Below, one piece after another: positions 24,331-37,000 of a DNA stretch of 58,416 nt. The position numbers and the translations under genes are program-made. Source of the stretch: Saccoglossus kowalevskii (taxonomy: Eukaryota > Hemichordata > Enteropneusta > Harrimaniidae); assembly GCF_000003605.2 (NCBI RefSeq), contig NW_003108083.1, positions 447,067 through 505,482 of the forward strand, given 5' to 3'. Under the pieces are notes generated by a model. The model did not search any database. It was not told the origin of the DNA and saw nothing but the letters and a program-made list of their open reading frames with translations. Within the stretch, counting starts at the first letter, position 1, and each line of letters starts with the position of its first letter.

Positions 24331-24919
24331 GCACCCTCTATCGACAAATTTCGGAAATGTTAAGTAAAATGGCGCAGAACTTCCAGAACAATTAAAGTTC
24401 ATTAGGTGCAGGGCGATCGTCCTTTGATCGCGCAAGACGTTACCTATCAATTGCAGCTCAGCTTATAAGACATAGTGATGGAGAAGCAACACCACTATCA
24501 ACAGAGAATGATTTGGAAGTCGAACTTCGACCCGCGTGCCAAATTCACCATGCAGTTCCGGCGCGAATGTTGTCACGCCCAGAGGAGCGCGCACAACAAC
24601 CACGTCGCCGGCCTCTAGCAGAGGTTCATCTGACAGCGAACTAAAAGCTTTATTTGGTAGAAACAGGAACCAGACGTCGAAGTCACAGTTCAGAAAGCGG
24701 CAAAAAACTAATTCATCAAATTTCATTATTCAAGTGCCAAGTGCAGAAAAAGATAACCTGAGAAGAGCCGGGCTGCGTGATAAAAAGGTCATCTTCCAGA
24801 ACAGAAATGGTGACACCATACCGTATTTACGTGATGAAAGTCCTTTGCGTCAATCTATCGCATATGTGGTACCACTACAAAGAGATCTAGACTTAACGTC
24901 AATCCAAGAAAATGAGAAG

Positions 24920-26606
24920 GTACCTATATTCATATTATATCTTTCGTGTTTTTATGTTTGAAAACTGGGAGGGTGAAGATTTTTTTTTCAAGCATCATAG
25001 TAGATACTATATACTATATTGTTAAGGTGTCTAGCCAACTATGAATGATTGTTCGTCCAGTGATCAAATAGTTAGCCCTTAGTAATTCCTTACTAGTACA
25101 TGCTCGTCTTCAAATATGATTGTTCCTTGTGAGGCAATATTTATTACATTTGAGTATGTGTGTGTATATGGTGTGATCATTAACTGAAAACCTAGGGAGA
25201 CTGTAACAATTATTGAAAATCAGTTTTATTTTTTATTTCAAAATAAACACAAAATTAAAATATATTATTGCATGAAGAATTCTGTCTCTTATCCCACTCA
25301 AAACCTTCATCTTCTAAATATTGTTTGAAAGTCCTTATATAGAGGACCACATTTGAACATACTAGCTAGTCATTTGTTTACATAAGCATCATATGACACA
25401 TTTATTATTCACCTTGTCAAAATGATTAAACCTGTCATTCCCTGAAAGCATGTTAAATTAATGCAATGTCCTTTATTACTTTTATCAAATAACACGATAT
25501 GTACACACGGAGTAGTATTACTGGGTAGTTGGATCGTGGTTCATTTCCTTTCACAACAAATGCGGCAAAACATATGCAGGTTATTTCTAAGTTTAATCTC
25601 CATGTTTCTCTATTTATACAAAAAACGAGAATAGAGATAATTAAAATTTATGCTCCATTAAACTACAAGCATCCTACAGAATATTTAAATGCCTTCATTT
25701 GTTCAGTTGTGTGAGCATATCGTACAAAGCATCCACAAAAAGGAACATTGTCAAAGCCAACACTGCCACTTGACCTTTATAAAAACCGAAAATTTCACTA
25801 ATTCTTGGAAAAATCAAAATAATAAATACTACTATAAATTTGCTCATTATGTATTCACAATATTAAAAATAGGAAATATTAAAAAAGCTGTAACTCATCC
25901 AAAAATTGGCCGATTTGAAGGGAACAACGGCGATCAAAAGGTAAAAACACACATTTTATTTCTGGTTAGAATAGTAAGTTAGATCTTAAAGTATTCCCCT
26001 GTGTGTTCGACACTAGACTAATTTTTCCCACTATTACAACAAAATACTTGTAAATGAATGTTACAGTTTATTAACCATTTCTACTGCAGAGCATATAATA
26101 ATCATGCTGCTAAGAGAATAATTTCATACCGATGGATGCAAATTTCGGGAAAATCGTGTGTTGCCAGTGATATGTTAGTATCCATTGTTATATAAGTATA
26201 CCAATCAATGGATAATCCACTATCAGACATTACCTGTACTATTCAACAGCAGACTGTTTACAGATAAGCTGCATCTGATTAGACACAATAAACAATCAAA
26301 AATATACTTCATCTAAGACAAACATTATGTAAAAACTTAGTACTCAGTGCTTGTTTATTTAATATTTCAGTTGCTTACTAAGGGATTTTTTACTAAACTT
26401 TGATAAGTTTGGATTTTTGGTTCTGAATTTTAAAAATAAAACAAAAAGAATTCTCATTACCAAGAAATACAGCAGGGATATACTGAATGTTCAAAAGTGT
26501 GATGCACATTATATTTGTCATTTTGTCTAGTATGCTGTTGACATTTAAATCAACATATCAGTTATATCTCCGTTGGTCATAATATTATTCAATCTTAATT
26601 TCACAG
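24920..26606. other. Intron of the HECT gene, no exon recognised
   Basis: AT-rich. An open stretch ending in DQK before GTAAAA at 25940 could be an exon but matches nothing I recognise. Nothing else is supportable. Confidence 0.35.
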
Positions 26607-27191
26607 AACCTGCATGGAGAAGTGGCTACAGTTGACTGTATCTATTGTCATGAAAATATTATAATTGCCAATATTACTGATCACCAGGAAGTCTGTAATT
26701 CCATGCCTATTGATATCGATCCAGAAGATATTGTTCAGGATAATTCAGCATGTGCCAGCGATGTCACTGTTATTTCTGATGTGCATGATGATACCAAGCA
26801 GTCGGAGGTATTTATTGTTCTCATATTTATTCCTAATTCAATATGACACTTACTTTGGGATGCTTGATTGCAGGTAGCAGATCTGTATCATACTTGTATC
26901 AACTGAGTTGAAACTAAGCTGTTTGGCATTTATATCCCTCCACTTGAGATGTCACCTTAACACATCTGATTTCTAAACATGTTTCAGGTACACGAAAAAG
27001 CTGACACATTGATAGAAATCTTAAAGGATAAATCAAGGGAAGATGTTCTTTCTAAATTGGTAGAATACAATGGAGATGCTGATATGGTATTCTATGCTTT
27101 ATCATCCGTTAATGATAAGATTAATTTTCATTCCACTGTCAATTTTTGTCATCTTTTGGAAAAAATAATTCATTCAGTATGCTTGTCTTCG

Positions 27192-27830
27192 CAGTCCGAA
27201 AACAGGGACTTATGTTTTGACCTTTGTGCTTCCGTGCTTCTGTGCGTCTGTACTTGTATCTTATAAATGCCTGGACCAATCACAATCAAACTTCACACAT
27301 ACATCATACATGATATATACATCAATTTGTTTCACGATCTGATTCAAAATGGCCGAATGGTGGCCATTTTTGTGCTAAAAAATTAACAAAATCAAGCACT
27401 TATGGATGGATTTTGTTTGAACTTGGTGCATACGTTGGACATTGTGGGACCTTGATGCACTAGCGACCATTTTGTTTTAATGAATGCAGTTCTAGTGCCA
27501 TATCTCTCTCATGCTTTAACTGATTATGTTCAAATTTTGTATATATTCATTGTACATCATGACATAGATATATTGGTTTGACTATATGATTCAAAATGGC
27601 CAAATGGCAGCCATTTTTTTGCTCAAAAATCAAGCATTTCTGGCATTCCAGAACTGGATCTTGGTGTTTATATTATGGATAGATTTGGTACATGTATTAA
27701 AGATTTGGGGTTCCTGATTCACGTCATTTTATTTTTCAGATCGGATTCAAAATGGCTGACTGACGGCCATTTTGTTTAAATGAATGCGCTTCTAGAGCCA
27801 TATCTCGTGATATGCTTTGACTTTGTGGTT
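27192..27830 (+). mobile_element. Hairpin-end tandem-core element, 5'-truncated, inside the HECT gene
   Basis: It starts inside the left hairpin (CAGTCCGAAAACAGGGACTTATGTTTTGACC, missing the first arm) and continues with ATGCCTGGACCAATCACAATCAAACTTCACACATACATCATACATG, nearly identical to 1983-2030. Two or three core units follow, with AAAATGGCCGAATGG and GGCCATTTT. It lies between the CUE-like and HECT blocks and may have removed or displaced a splice donor. Confidence 0.65.
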
Positions 27831-29714
27831 CTAAGTACATACCAGTATAATCAAGTAAATATGCCTCACATACTCTTGATAATGCTGTAATATGATACCT
27901 TATATAATGCTGTTGCATGTTCACGATTTCCTGATATGCGATGCAAGTAATGACCAAAATCTTTTACAGCATAATCTGCTCTCTAAATTTTTTAAACAAA
28001 TAAGGATTAGAAAGTTTCTCTATTTTTTTAATATCCAGCTAAAATAAACAGTTCCAGTTTGGGATGAATGGTAGTTCAAATGCACCAGGCTCAAACATTT
28101 TGTATACTAATTACTTGAATGTAATTTTGTCTTTATTCAGATGCTAGCAAATCAGCAGTACTTAAGACACCAGAAGAAAGATTATTAGATGACTGGAGAA
28201 AAATAACCTTAGTGGAGGATGGAAAACAGCCACGAATTTATTATGACCCGGATTGTAAACACCCTTTTCGACAATTAGTTGGGATTTATAAGAAAAACAT
28301 CAACATTTGCATTCATCCTATGGTGTATTTTATTTCTGGTGGGAAAGAGGAAGTGGCAGTTGATGCAGGGGGACCAGTAGAGAATTCTTTCATCTCATGC
28401 AAACCATTCTTACAAGTGAAGAACCCTTGTTTGAAGGAGCCAAAGATCATCTTTTACCTATTAATAAACAGTATATCATAAGCCAAGAATTATTTGAGTT
28501 GGTTGGTAAGGTTATCACACATTCTTTGCTGCATGGTGTACCAGGATTAAATGGCCTAGCTAAGCCAGTTCAACAGTATTTAGTCCATGGGAATAATGAT
28601 CAGACTGCAAACCACTTATCACTTGGTGATTAGCAGACTATGAACTAAAAGAAAGTCTAATGAAGGTAGGATATAAACAAAATATTTTTTCCTGCATATT
28701 TATATTGTTACCTGGCTATTCTGTATTGTCTATCCGTATGTCAGTCATCAGCGATTCAATATTTTACTTCTTGAAAACAGCCAGTCAGATTGGTTTGAAC
28801 TTGCCTTGCCATAAATGATTGACCAACACAAGTTTGAAGTTTCATTTAACACCCTTGGCGCTATATATGTATATACCGGTATGGGCCATTGACTATGTAC
28901 ACTGATGTATAATATATTTTTTGATGAAATCGTTGATGGAGTGGACCATTGCATTCTGTTAATAGGCCATTGATGAGGAAAACAAACAGCCCATTATACA
29001 GCAGGATATAAAAAACTTAAATTTTCTAAAAAATATATATATACCGGTAATATCTTCCTACCCACTCTCTGTGGACAGACACAGCACTATGACCAAGTTT
29101 TCCAAGCCTCTTGCTGTGTCTGAGAGTAGACTGAAACAGAAACAGAATCTGACTGATTTTATATATTTTTTTTTCGTTATATGCTTCTGACACAGCAGAT
29201 CTGTTTAAGCTAACAAGTTGCTCCCTTTCACGATTTAATGTGCATGTACTAGGGAGTATAAAATTGATAAAGGGTTATGCATTTGAAATATGCCATAAAC
29301 TGATATTATGTTTTATTGTAATTGTTCCCTGAATAGATTTTGGATTGCAGTGAAAACCTTCAGGCATATGGACCACAACTTATTGAAATGTTGGCTAATG
29401 CTGGAGCATCACATTTCGAAGTGACACCGGAGAATAAGGGAATACTTGTATTTGAGTTAATACAACATCATGTATTACTGAGCAGAAAAATACAAATGGA
29501 TCAGTTGTGTCGTGGGATGAATAGTTTTGGACTCCTGAAAGTGTTGTAACGTGAACATGGAATCATGGCAACATTATTTCCAGCTGAGCCAGTTATTCAT
29601 TATGATTTCCTGAAATCGAAGATAACATTGAAGGAGGATGATCATCTAGATGATACTGAACAGAAGGACTTGAGTTTTTTCATAGTTATATAAAAGAAAA
29701 ATGTGAATCAAAAG

Positions 29715-30420
29715 GTAATTCTGTTTCTCTTCTAATGACAATTTAACCTTCACCAATGCAATTGTCTTTGATGAAAACTTAACAGGATACTCTATATAGG
29801 CCTTATTTTATATTTGTTCATACGAGGGGAAAATGTCTGCCCTTCTCATCATTTTTGTCTCTAGCGTAAACTATTTTTTAGCAGTTTTTAGCTCCCATTG
29901 GTGCAAAACAGTGGTGCAAACTCAGTTTGCTGAGTCTGTGAATACAAACTATAAAAAAAAATGAGCAAATTCATATGCAAACATGATTCGTTATTGAGTA
30001 ATTTTTGCTTCATGTATTTCAAACAAATTTGCTATGTAGTTAGAGAATATTCTATATTTTATATATTTGAAATCTTGTATAATTCTGTAGCAAATTGAAA
30101 TTTAATCTGTTTAATTTATTATTAAACTGCATCTCAATCAAACTTAAGTACCAGTAAACACATTTTTCATGGGCAAGATGATAATTATGCAAAATGTTTG
30201 GTCATGAATGGAGTTTTGTCCTAAATGTGTGATGCTGATATGTTCTGTATTCACATTGGATCAACAGAGTTTAACTTCGATTGTCCAATCTTTTTCAAAT
30301 TTTGATATTTTATTAATCAGTTTGGATGTTAGGCCAAGTTTGTTTTTGGTATGTGTTTTATATATTATTCAAATTATTGGTGCAATTTCAGTTAAAATTG
30401 TCTGCATATGATTACAATAG
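29715..30420. other. No gene recognised
   Basis: AT-rich sequence downstream of the last HECT-like block. I searched for a HECT C-lobe with its catalytic Cys and did not find one. Confidence 0.35.
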
Positions 30421-30424
30421 TCTT

Positions 30425-30670
30425 TTTTTTTACTCCCAATGGGGGTCTTTGCAGTTAGTGTGTTTGTATGTATGTGTGTGTGTGTGTGTTTGTCCGTCCG
30501 TCCGTCTGTCTATTCCACTGATATCTCAAGAACTATATGTTGGTTTTTGATGAAACTTAATGCATAGATGTTCTAACTAATGTGCAGATTTTATTAGATT
30601 TTGGTAGAAACCATGCATATTAATTATCTAATTTGCATGATAATTAGCTAGTATTTAGCTTTTAACAGTA
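30425..30670 (+). repeat. Dispersed repeat with CTCCCAATGGGGG hairpin and TG/TCCG tracts
   Basis: It begins CTCCCAATGGGGGTCTT, has (TG)n and (TCCG)n tracts at 30474-30505, then ATTTCTCAAG-type and TTGATGAAACTT blocks. The part from CCACTGAT to AATTAGCTAG is similar to 34700-34860 (CCACTGATTTCTAA, GGATTTTGATGAAACTTGG, ATTAATTA). Two copies of one non-coding element, probably another hairpin-end family. Confidence 0.5.
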
Positions 30671-30684
30671 GTGTTCATGTTAGA

Positions 30685-31320
30685 GATCTTGACACGTGCC
30701 GAGACTCAAGACCGAAACTTGTATGCGAACGGTCAGGACCGAATCGGCACGTGCCAAACAAACTCGATCTTGGTCGTGAAACTCGGCACGTGCCAGGATT
30801 TACTGCTTGAACACTCGGCACGAGCCAAAATCACGCCCTCAGTGGTAAATTTAAGAGAACATATGCTGATTCATACTACATGTAGTATAAAATGACGATG
30901 ACAGGAATGCAGATATACTAGTATATGGTCGGATGCTGTAGTAATGAATGAAATGAATGCAAACCATCGTCAGCGACGCATATTAATGTGCTGCTGCAAC
31001 CGCTATTTTCTTGCAATGCTACATTGATGTGAAAAAATAATTGTTTTTTTTTTTTTAATCGTTGCCATTCATGTCCACGATGACTCGTAATAAATACCAT
31101 AACAACAAATGGATATAATTTCAGTATAGCAATTATTATTATTATCGTATGCGTATAGTTTTCCATGTTTAGGCCTAATAACAGATCGATAAATGAGGGC
31201 GTGATTTTGGCATGAGCTGAGCCGGTCCTAAGTGGGTTCCGAATAACGTGAACGCAACTGCTGTAATCCCTCTGCAAACACAAAGGATGAAAAATTCCGT
31301 CACGTGCCGAGATCCCGTAA
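30685..31320. repeat. Fold-back region with clustered GGCACGTGCC palindromes
   Basis: A perfect 18-bp inverted repeat (GCCAAAATCACGCCCTCA at 30824-30841 and its complement at 31194-31211) flanks a ~350-bp loop. Outside it CACGTG words recur: 30693, 30746-30755 and 30785-30794 (both full GGCACGTGCC), 30817-30826 (GGCACGAGCC), and 31301. The arms continue loosely outward (ATCTTGACACGTGCCGAG versus the complement of CACGTGCCGAGATCCC). No coding capacity. It may be a fold-back element or a cluster of bHLH sites. Confidence 0.55.
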
Positions 31321-31329
31321 CGTGAAGGT

Positions 31330-32760
31330 AGTAAAGGATGAGCTCATATTCAAACACCTGGGTTAACCCGGCCTGCCCTATTCAGACTTACTAGACCTAC
31401 AATATGCAAATTAGTAGTAGGTTTTAACCTAACCTCCTGATTAACTGCCCATTAACGCCCCACTGAAAACAAACAACAGAGAACAAAAAAGACAGACCTA
31501 GGGAAACCTAGGTTTTTCTTACAATACTGTTTCAGCCTGGTTTCAGTAGGAAAAAAATAAGATGTATACTATGGAGCTCCATGTTCATACTGAGTGTTAT
31601 ATTTTGAAGTGTTAAGAATAACAGCAGCTATTTCTTTTCTTTGCAAGTCTTGTAGTTGTACATGTAAATGCTAATAAAAAGTAAACTTGCATTCGTTTCA
31701 CAAATCTATTTACATCATGTCATTTATAAGTGTGATGAAAATTATATTTATTTATTTCTGTGATTGGTAATAATAATTAGTTTCCCACAACTTACATTTT
31801 GGTACAAGTCAATACAATTGTTATTGTTATTCAATTTATCTGGAACTAATTACAGACGTGAATGTTTGTTATATTTTGTGAATCAAGTGATACCATAAAC
31901 CACAGTCCCTCAACACCTGTGCATAAACCCTCTCTAAACCCTATATGGTAAATTAATGTTTGAAACAGAACAGGGAAAAAATGCACTAGAATTTTAATGA
32001 GCAGCTTCTTAGGATAAATTACTATACGTTATATATATATTTGGCATAGTCAGTAAAATATGTTTATCCATGGAGCGAACTGGTACATTTTTATTCGCAA
32101 CAAGTACGGTCAGTTTTGTGCCCATGTCAGTTCATAAATTCATAGAACACATTATTTTGGTTAAGTTTGTAAAGTCTGTGAGACTGTGAGTTATCAAAAT
32201 ATGTAAGTATTAAATCGATAATGGCAACATTTTTTTCTACGAAGGCATCTGAAAACCACAGTTCCTCTATTACTGTGTCAAAACTAAAGTCGTTAGCTAC
32301 GACTACGGCGCTACGACCACCGTAGCACTGTCAGCTGACGGCATTGCGGGGAAATTACGGGTATTTACCGCTGCCAATATCTTACTTTTCTGTGACAAAA
32401 TGCACACATTTCGAACCCCGGCCCCGGTTAATTAAAAATAAACGATTATTTTAGAAAATACATCGAAGCACAGTGCCTTGAGGGACTGTGGGCGAAGTAG
32501 GCAGCGAGGTGTTGTTTTTAAACACCGCAGTAAATCATGCACTCAACGCAGCCATCTTGGTTACCTCAATCCAAATTTCTCCTTGTCACCCATCATGCAT
32601 CGATTGCGATATCGCAACGTGCACTGTGTCGCCTTGGGCGACGGTCCTAGGTACAAGGCACTCTATGAATAAGGTATTTTCAGAGGTAAGGGTTCGTCTT
32701 TTATAAGCAGTCTCGTCTGCAGATGAATAGCCTTAAATAAGCAGCGCGAGTCCATTTAAT
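31330..32760. other. Intergenic, no gene recognised
   Basis: No supported exon. The stretch 32280-32480 is richer in CpG, but no first exon with a convincing donor is visible. Confidence 0.35.
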
Positions 32761-32762
32761 TA

Positions 32763-34045
32763 GTCCCCGTTCGGACGCAGTCCGAAAACGGGGACTTATG
32801 TTTTGCCCTGTGTGCGTCCGTCCGTCCGTCCGTGCGTCCGTGCGTCCGTGATCACCTGTATCTCGAACATGCATGGACCGATTAAGTTCAAACTTCACTC
32901 ATACATCACACATTATATGGGACATATGCACATGCATTTTTTTCATGATCCGATTAACGATAGCCGAATAGCGAATAGCATCAAAATCGCACATTTTCAC
33001 CATTCCGGACCCGGATCTCAGTTATGCATGGACGGATTTTGTTCAAATTTGGTAAATACATTAAACATAATAGGACCTTGATGCACGTCATTTTTTTTTT
33101 GGATCGGGTTCGAAATGGCCGACTGGCGGCCATTTTGTTTTAAAGAATTCAGTTCTGGATCCGTATCTGAGACATGCTTGGATTGATCGAGTTCAAACTT
33201 CACACACANNNNNNNNNNNNNNNNNNNNNNNNNNNNNNNNNNNNNNNNNNNNNNNNNNNNNNNNNNNNNNNNNNNNNNNNNNNNNNNNNNNNNNNNNNNN
33301 NNNNNNNNNNNNNNNNNNNNNNNNNNNNNNNNNNNNNNNNNNNNNNNNNNNNNNNNNNNNNNNNNNNNNNNNNNNNNNNNNNNNNNNNNNNNNNNNNNNN
33401 NNNNNNNNNNNNNNNNNNNNNNNNNNNNNNNNNNNNNNNNNNNNNNNNNNNNNNNNNNNNNNNNNNNNNNNNNNNNNNNNNNNNNNNNNNNNNNNNNNNN
33501 NNNNNNNNNNNNNNNNNNNNNNNNNNNNNNNNNNNNNNNNNNNNNNNNNNNNNNNNNNNNNNNNNNNNNNNNNNNNNNNNNNNNNNNNNNNNNNNNNNNN
33601 NNNNNNNNNNNNNNNNNNNNNNNNNNNNNNNNNNNNNNNNNNNNNNNNNNNNNNNNNNNNNNNNNNNNNNNNNNNNNNNNNNNNNNNNNNNNNNNNNNNN
33701 NNNNNNNNNNNNNNNNNNNNNNNNNNNNNNNNNNNNNNNNNNNNNNNNNNNNNNNNNNNNNNNNNNNNNNNNNNNNNNNNNNNNNNNNNNNNNNNNNNNN
33801 NNNNNNNNNNNNNNNNNNNNNNNNNNNNNNNNNNNNNNNNNNNNNNNNNNNNNNNNNNNNNNNNNNNNNNNNNNNNNNNNNNNNNNNNNNNNNNNNNNNN
33901 NNNNNNNNNNNNNNNNNNNNNNNNNNNNNNNNNNNNNNNNNNNNNNNNNNNNNNNNNNNNNNATTTCGGTCATGATCTGCTTTGAATGTATATGTCACTC
34001 AAATATGAACGGAACGGGGACGTGTCATTGACAATGACTTGTTTA
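32763..34045 (+). mobile_element. Hairpin-end tandem-core element containing the assembly gap
   Basis: The left hairpin is the best preserved in the window: GTCCCCGTTCGGAC pairs with GTCCGAAAACGGGGAC (32763-32795) around a GCA loop, followed by CTTATGTTTTGCCC and a (TCCG/TGCG)n tract. Core units with GATCGGGTTCGAAATGGCCG and GGCGGCCATTTTG follow up to the N run. After the gap the right end reads GAACGGGGACGTGTCATTGACAATGACTTGTTT, with a GTCATTGACAATGAC hairpin at 34022-34036. Same family as 1885-3190 and 27192-27830. Confidence 0.7.
33209..33962. other. Assembly gap (N run, 754 positions)
   Basis: Unsequenced. Both flanks are hairpin-element sequence, so the missing bases are probably tandem core units. 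The stated length may be nominal. Confidence 0.99.
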
Positions 34046-37000
34046 ATTTTCTGTTTTGATACTTCGTGTCACTGGCAATTGAATAAGAAAAACTGCAAAT
34101 AACCGATGTGTAGCAAATCGAAATAAATTTTCATGGCGTACGCTGCATTTGAAAGAACTGTTTGAAAATTGAACGCGCAACAGTAGTAAAGGCTTGAACA
34201 CAGTAGCGCAAGTCTCAAGTGCAACTTTGTATCAACAAATGTTCGTATTCTGATACTTATTAGCTGTCAGAGACACATATCAATTGTCCAGCCCAATGAA
34301 AAGTCTGATTCACGTCCTCAAATTGCGACTCGAGCATAACAGTTTATCAAAACAAAATTTATTCAGCACGCTGTTCACCAATATATGAAAGAGTGTTTTT
34401 AGGCAAGACACACGGTATTGACTACTGTACACCAATAAATCAACACATTTTAGAGACAACTATCTAGGCTTCAAAAAGAAATGTAAACTCTGTCAATCCT
34501 AAAAATAAACAACAGCTTGAATGAGGTGTGAATGAGATCGGTTCGAACCGCAGTTTTTATGCAAATGTGTGCGGTCATCCTGAACCGCACTGTCTATTGT
34601 TTAAACTTCCAAACCGCAAAAACTGGGTTTTGTTCGGGCGTTTTGGGTTTTCGTAGGTTTGACCCGCATGTTTGAATATGAGATCACCCCTAAATGACTG
34701 TCCCACTGATTTCTAAAGAGCCACTCATTGGATTTTGATGAAACTTGGTATATTGATGCTCTGAACTAATGAGCAAATTTGATTAGTTTGGGTTAAAAAT
34801 CTATGTATATTAATTACCTTATTTGTATAATTAATCAATTTTCAGCTACAGTATCTCAAGTACAAGTAATTGATTGATTTGATTTTTAATGTTTATCCAA
34901 AACTCTCAGCACATGGGAGTTCTTTATAAGCTTTCTCTGATTGTCTAATTGTCTTCAGACTTGTAAATCACTAATCATCTCGTAATGACTTCCTAACACC
35001 TGATGGTACTGTAGTTCATGATGCTACTGAATGGAAAAGTAAGTTAGTTGAATAATGTTATTAAATAAATTGTCATTTATAGACAGTTACAACATATGCT
35101 ATTAAAATAAAAGTTATCAATACTGATGATTCACATCACAAAACCAAAACAAATCTGATCTTTACAGAAATTAAAATATTGCTTTGTTTTTGTACCAGGT
35201 GTGATTAACACAATTTAATATTAAAGAAGCTGACGGTGACAACGCACGTTAATAGGCAAAGACTGATGGATAGATGTATGCGCAGGTGACGATGCCCCGC
35301 TTCAACAGAGATATTGAAATTGAATACATGAATTAGAAAGCATATGTAATGTTGAAAATAACGAGTTAAATGAATACAACTGTGTTTTATGTATTTTATC
35401 TCGCATGTATCTTACTAGTTTATTTTTGTAGTTCGTTATATATATCTGTTGCATTCTTTTAAAATATTCCTCTCATTAGTAAATAGCGCCCTCACTCAAC
35501 AATATTTAGAATGAGTGGTTGGTCAAAAGTTTGATGAGTCAGGTGCATCTATTGGCTAAGCTTGTTGTACATAGATGCAAATGAGTATAGAAACCATTAA
35601 TTCTGTAGGATGTATTGGGAGGGGTGGAGGATTTCATGTTTGTAATGACTGGTTGTAATGTGCTATCTCGTTGTTTTCAGGATGCAGCCTGATATTTGTT
35701 GCTTTCTTGGTTGTTCAATTATGGCTAAAATTTGTGTGGCGGGTGGAAGATGTGTTTATTGTTTGTTGAGTCATTGATTAGACACCCTGCAGCTTGAAAT
35801 GGTATGGTCCAAATCCAAATTCGATATGAGGGTGTTGAATATCTGTGCGATATGTCGGTGTCGTCTAAAAAACATGGCATCAAAATGATTTCTGTTTATT
35901 TATTTACTGTTGTAGATCCTGAGATCTAGCCACTGAGTATGATGTCGGGAATAAATGGTATTCTGAACAAGCTTTATTAATTATTGCTGGCAATATTCCA
36001 ATTGGGAGAATGAATTGGGAGCAAACTGTGACACCAATTTAGTCGTTGTATTGTCAGATCCCAACAGAATCCTCCCTTCAACTCTCGGGCAAGTTTATAT
36101 ATTAAAAACCTTTATACACCGTCAAGCGCGTATAGCTAATCAACGACAACGTCACGTCTGGTGATTGTTTGCAGTATTTTATTTGTCATAATTCGCAGCT
36201 CAAACTTGAAAACTTAAAAGAAACTGGACTGAACATTTAGATTTTGTTGTTGAGAGAGTAGATGTGTTCAAGGCAGTGAAGTTGTAAATCGATGTGATCT
36301 AGGCTGCTGACTGGAAATTATAGAACAATTAGTTCTCTATCATCGCATTAAAGGGTGAAACATCAAAGCAGCAAAATTGCCTGATATTTAAAAAACTAAA
36401 AACTATACAACTGTCCGTTGGAACGCGCAATTCGTTTTTGAGTCACAACATTCTCAAGAGAAGAACAGCTGCATTGTAAGGGGGACACAATATGTATGTA
36501 TTATATGATAGCTGTGGTATATTTGCACTTCACTTCCATGTCCTGTCTACAGGTTAACTTGTTATTATCAATATTTCTTTTTTGGGGGTATTCCTGGCTT
36601 AATATATCTATATAGCTGATACGAGCCGCTAACTCATCTTGCAAGATTCAAGTCACGGTTCAAGTCATGATTTATTTTCGTTTGTGGTTCGGGAGTGGTT
36701 TGATGGGCCGTCGTTTCGATCAAAAATCTAGCTCCACGGGAACCAGTACTACTTAGTCCAATTTGTAATGATTTTGAAAACAACCACGCCATCGATTGCA
36801 TGACGGTATTATTACATACGATCCATTATGCTGCTAGGTTCAAATATCAGTCAATTTTCAAAACAAACTATTTTCGTGGTTTGTCACACAATAGTCGTGA
36901 AATAACATACAAAACAAATTATTAACACAAAATCGCAGGTATGAATAATAATTGTTATCGCTATTGGTATATGTATAGTTTATGCTACTAAATGATTAAA

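Larger units (their letters stand above)
24412..29714 (+). pseudogene. HECT-domain (G2E3-like) E3 ubiquitin ligase, disrupted
   Basis: HECT ligases carry ubiquitin on a Cys before passing it to a substrate. Exon-like blocks: 24412-24919 (RSSFDRARRYLSIAAQLIRH; then, after a frame change, GDTIPYLRDESPLRQSIAYV, PLQRDLDL), 26607-26807 (CIYCHENIIIANITDHQEVC, a UBZ-like C2HC zinc finger), 26988-~27110 (DVLSKLVEYNGDADMVFYAL, CUE/UBA-like), 28141-28665 (HECT N-lobe: VAVDAGGPVE, FFHLMQTIL, PLFEG, ELFELVGKVITHSLLHG) and 29337-29714 (QMDQLCRGMNSFGLL). Breaks: one lost base after GGPVE near 28381, a frame change near 28631, an in-frame TAA at about 29547, and another change near 29680. The exon with the catalytic Cys was not found. 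The blocks share phase-0 borders, so they were one gene. The order matches G2E3-like HECT proteins of fish and invertebrates. Confidence 0.75.

Noticed and set aside
24103-24395. Open frames on both strands over the TGCCATTTGA words
   Set aside because: Repeat-driven; the peptides are low-complexity permutations of the same words.
33018-34031. Long open frames across the N run on both strands
   Set aside because: They exist only because N codons contain no stops.
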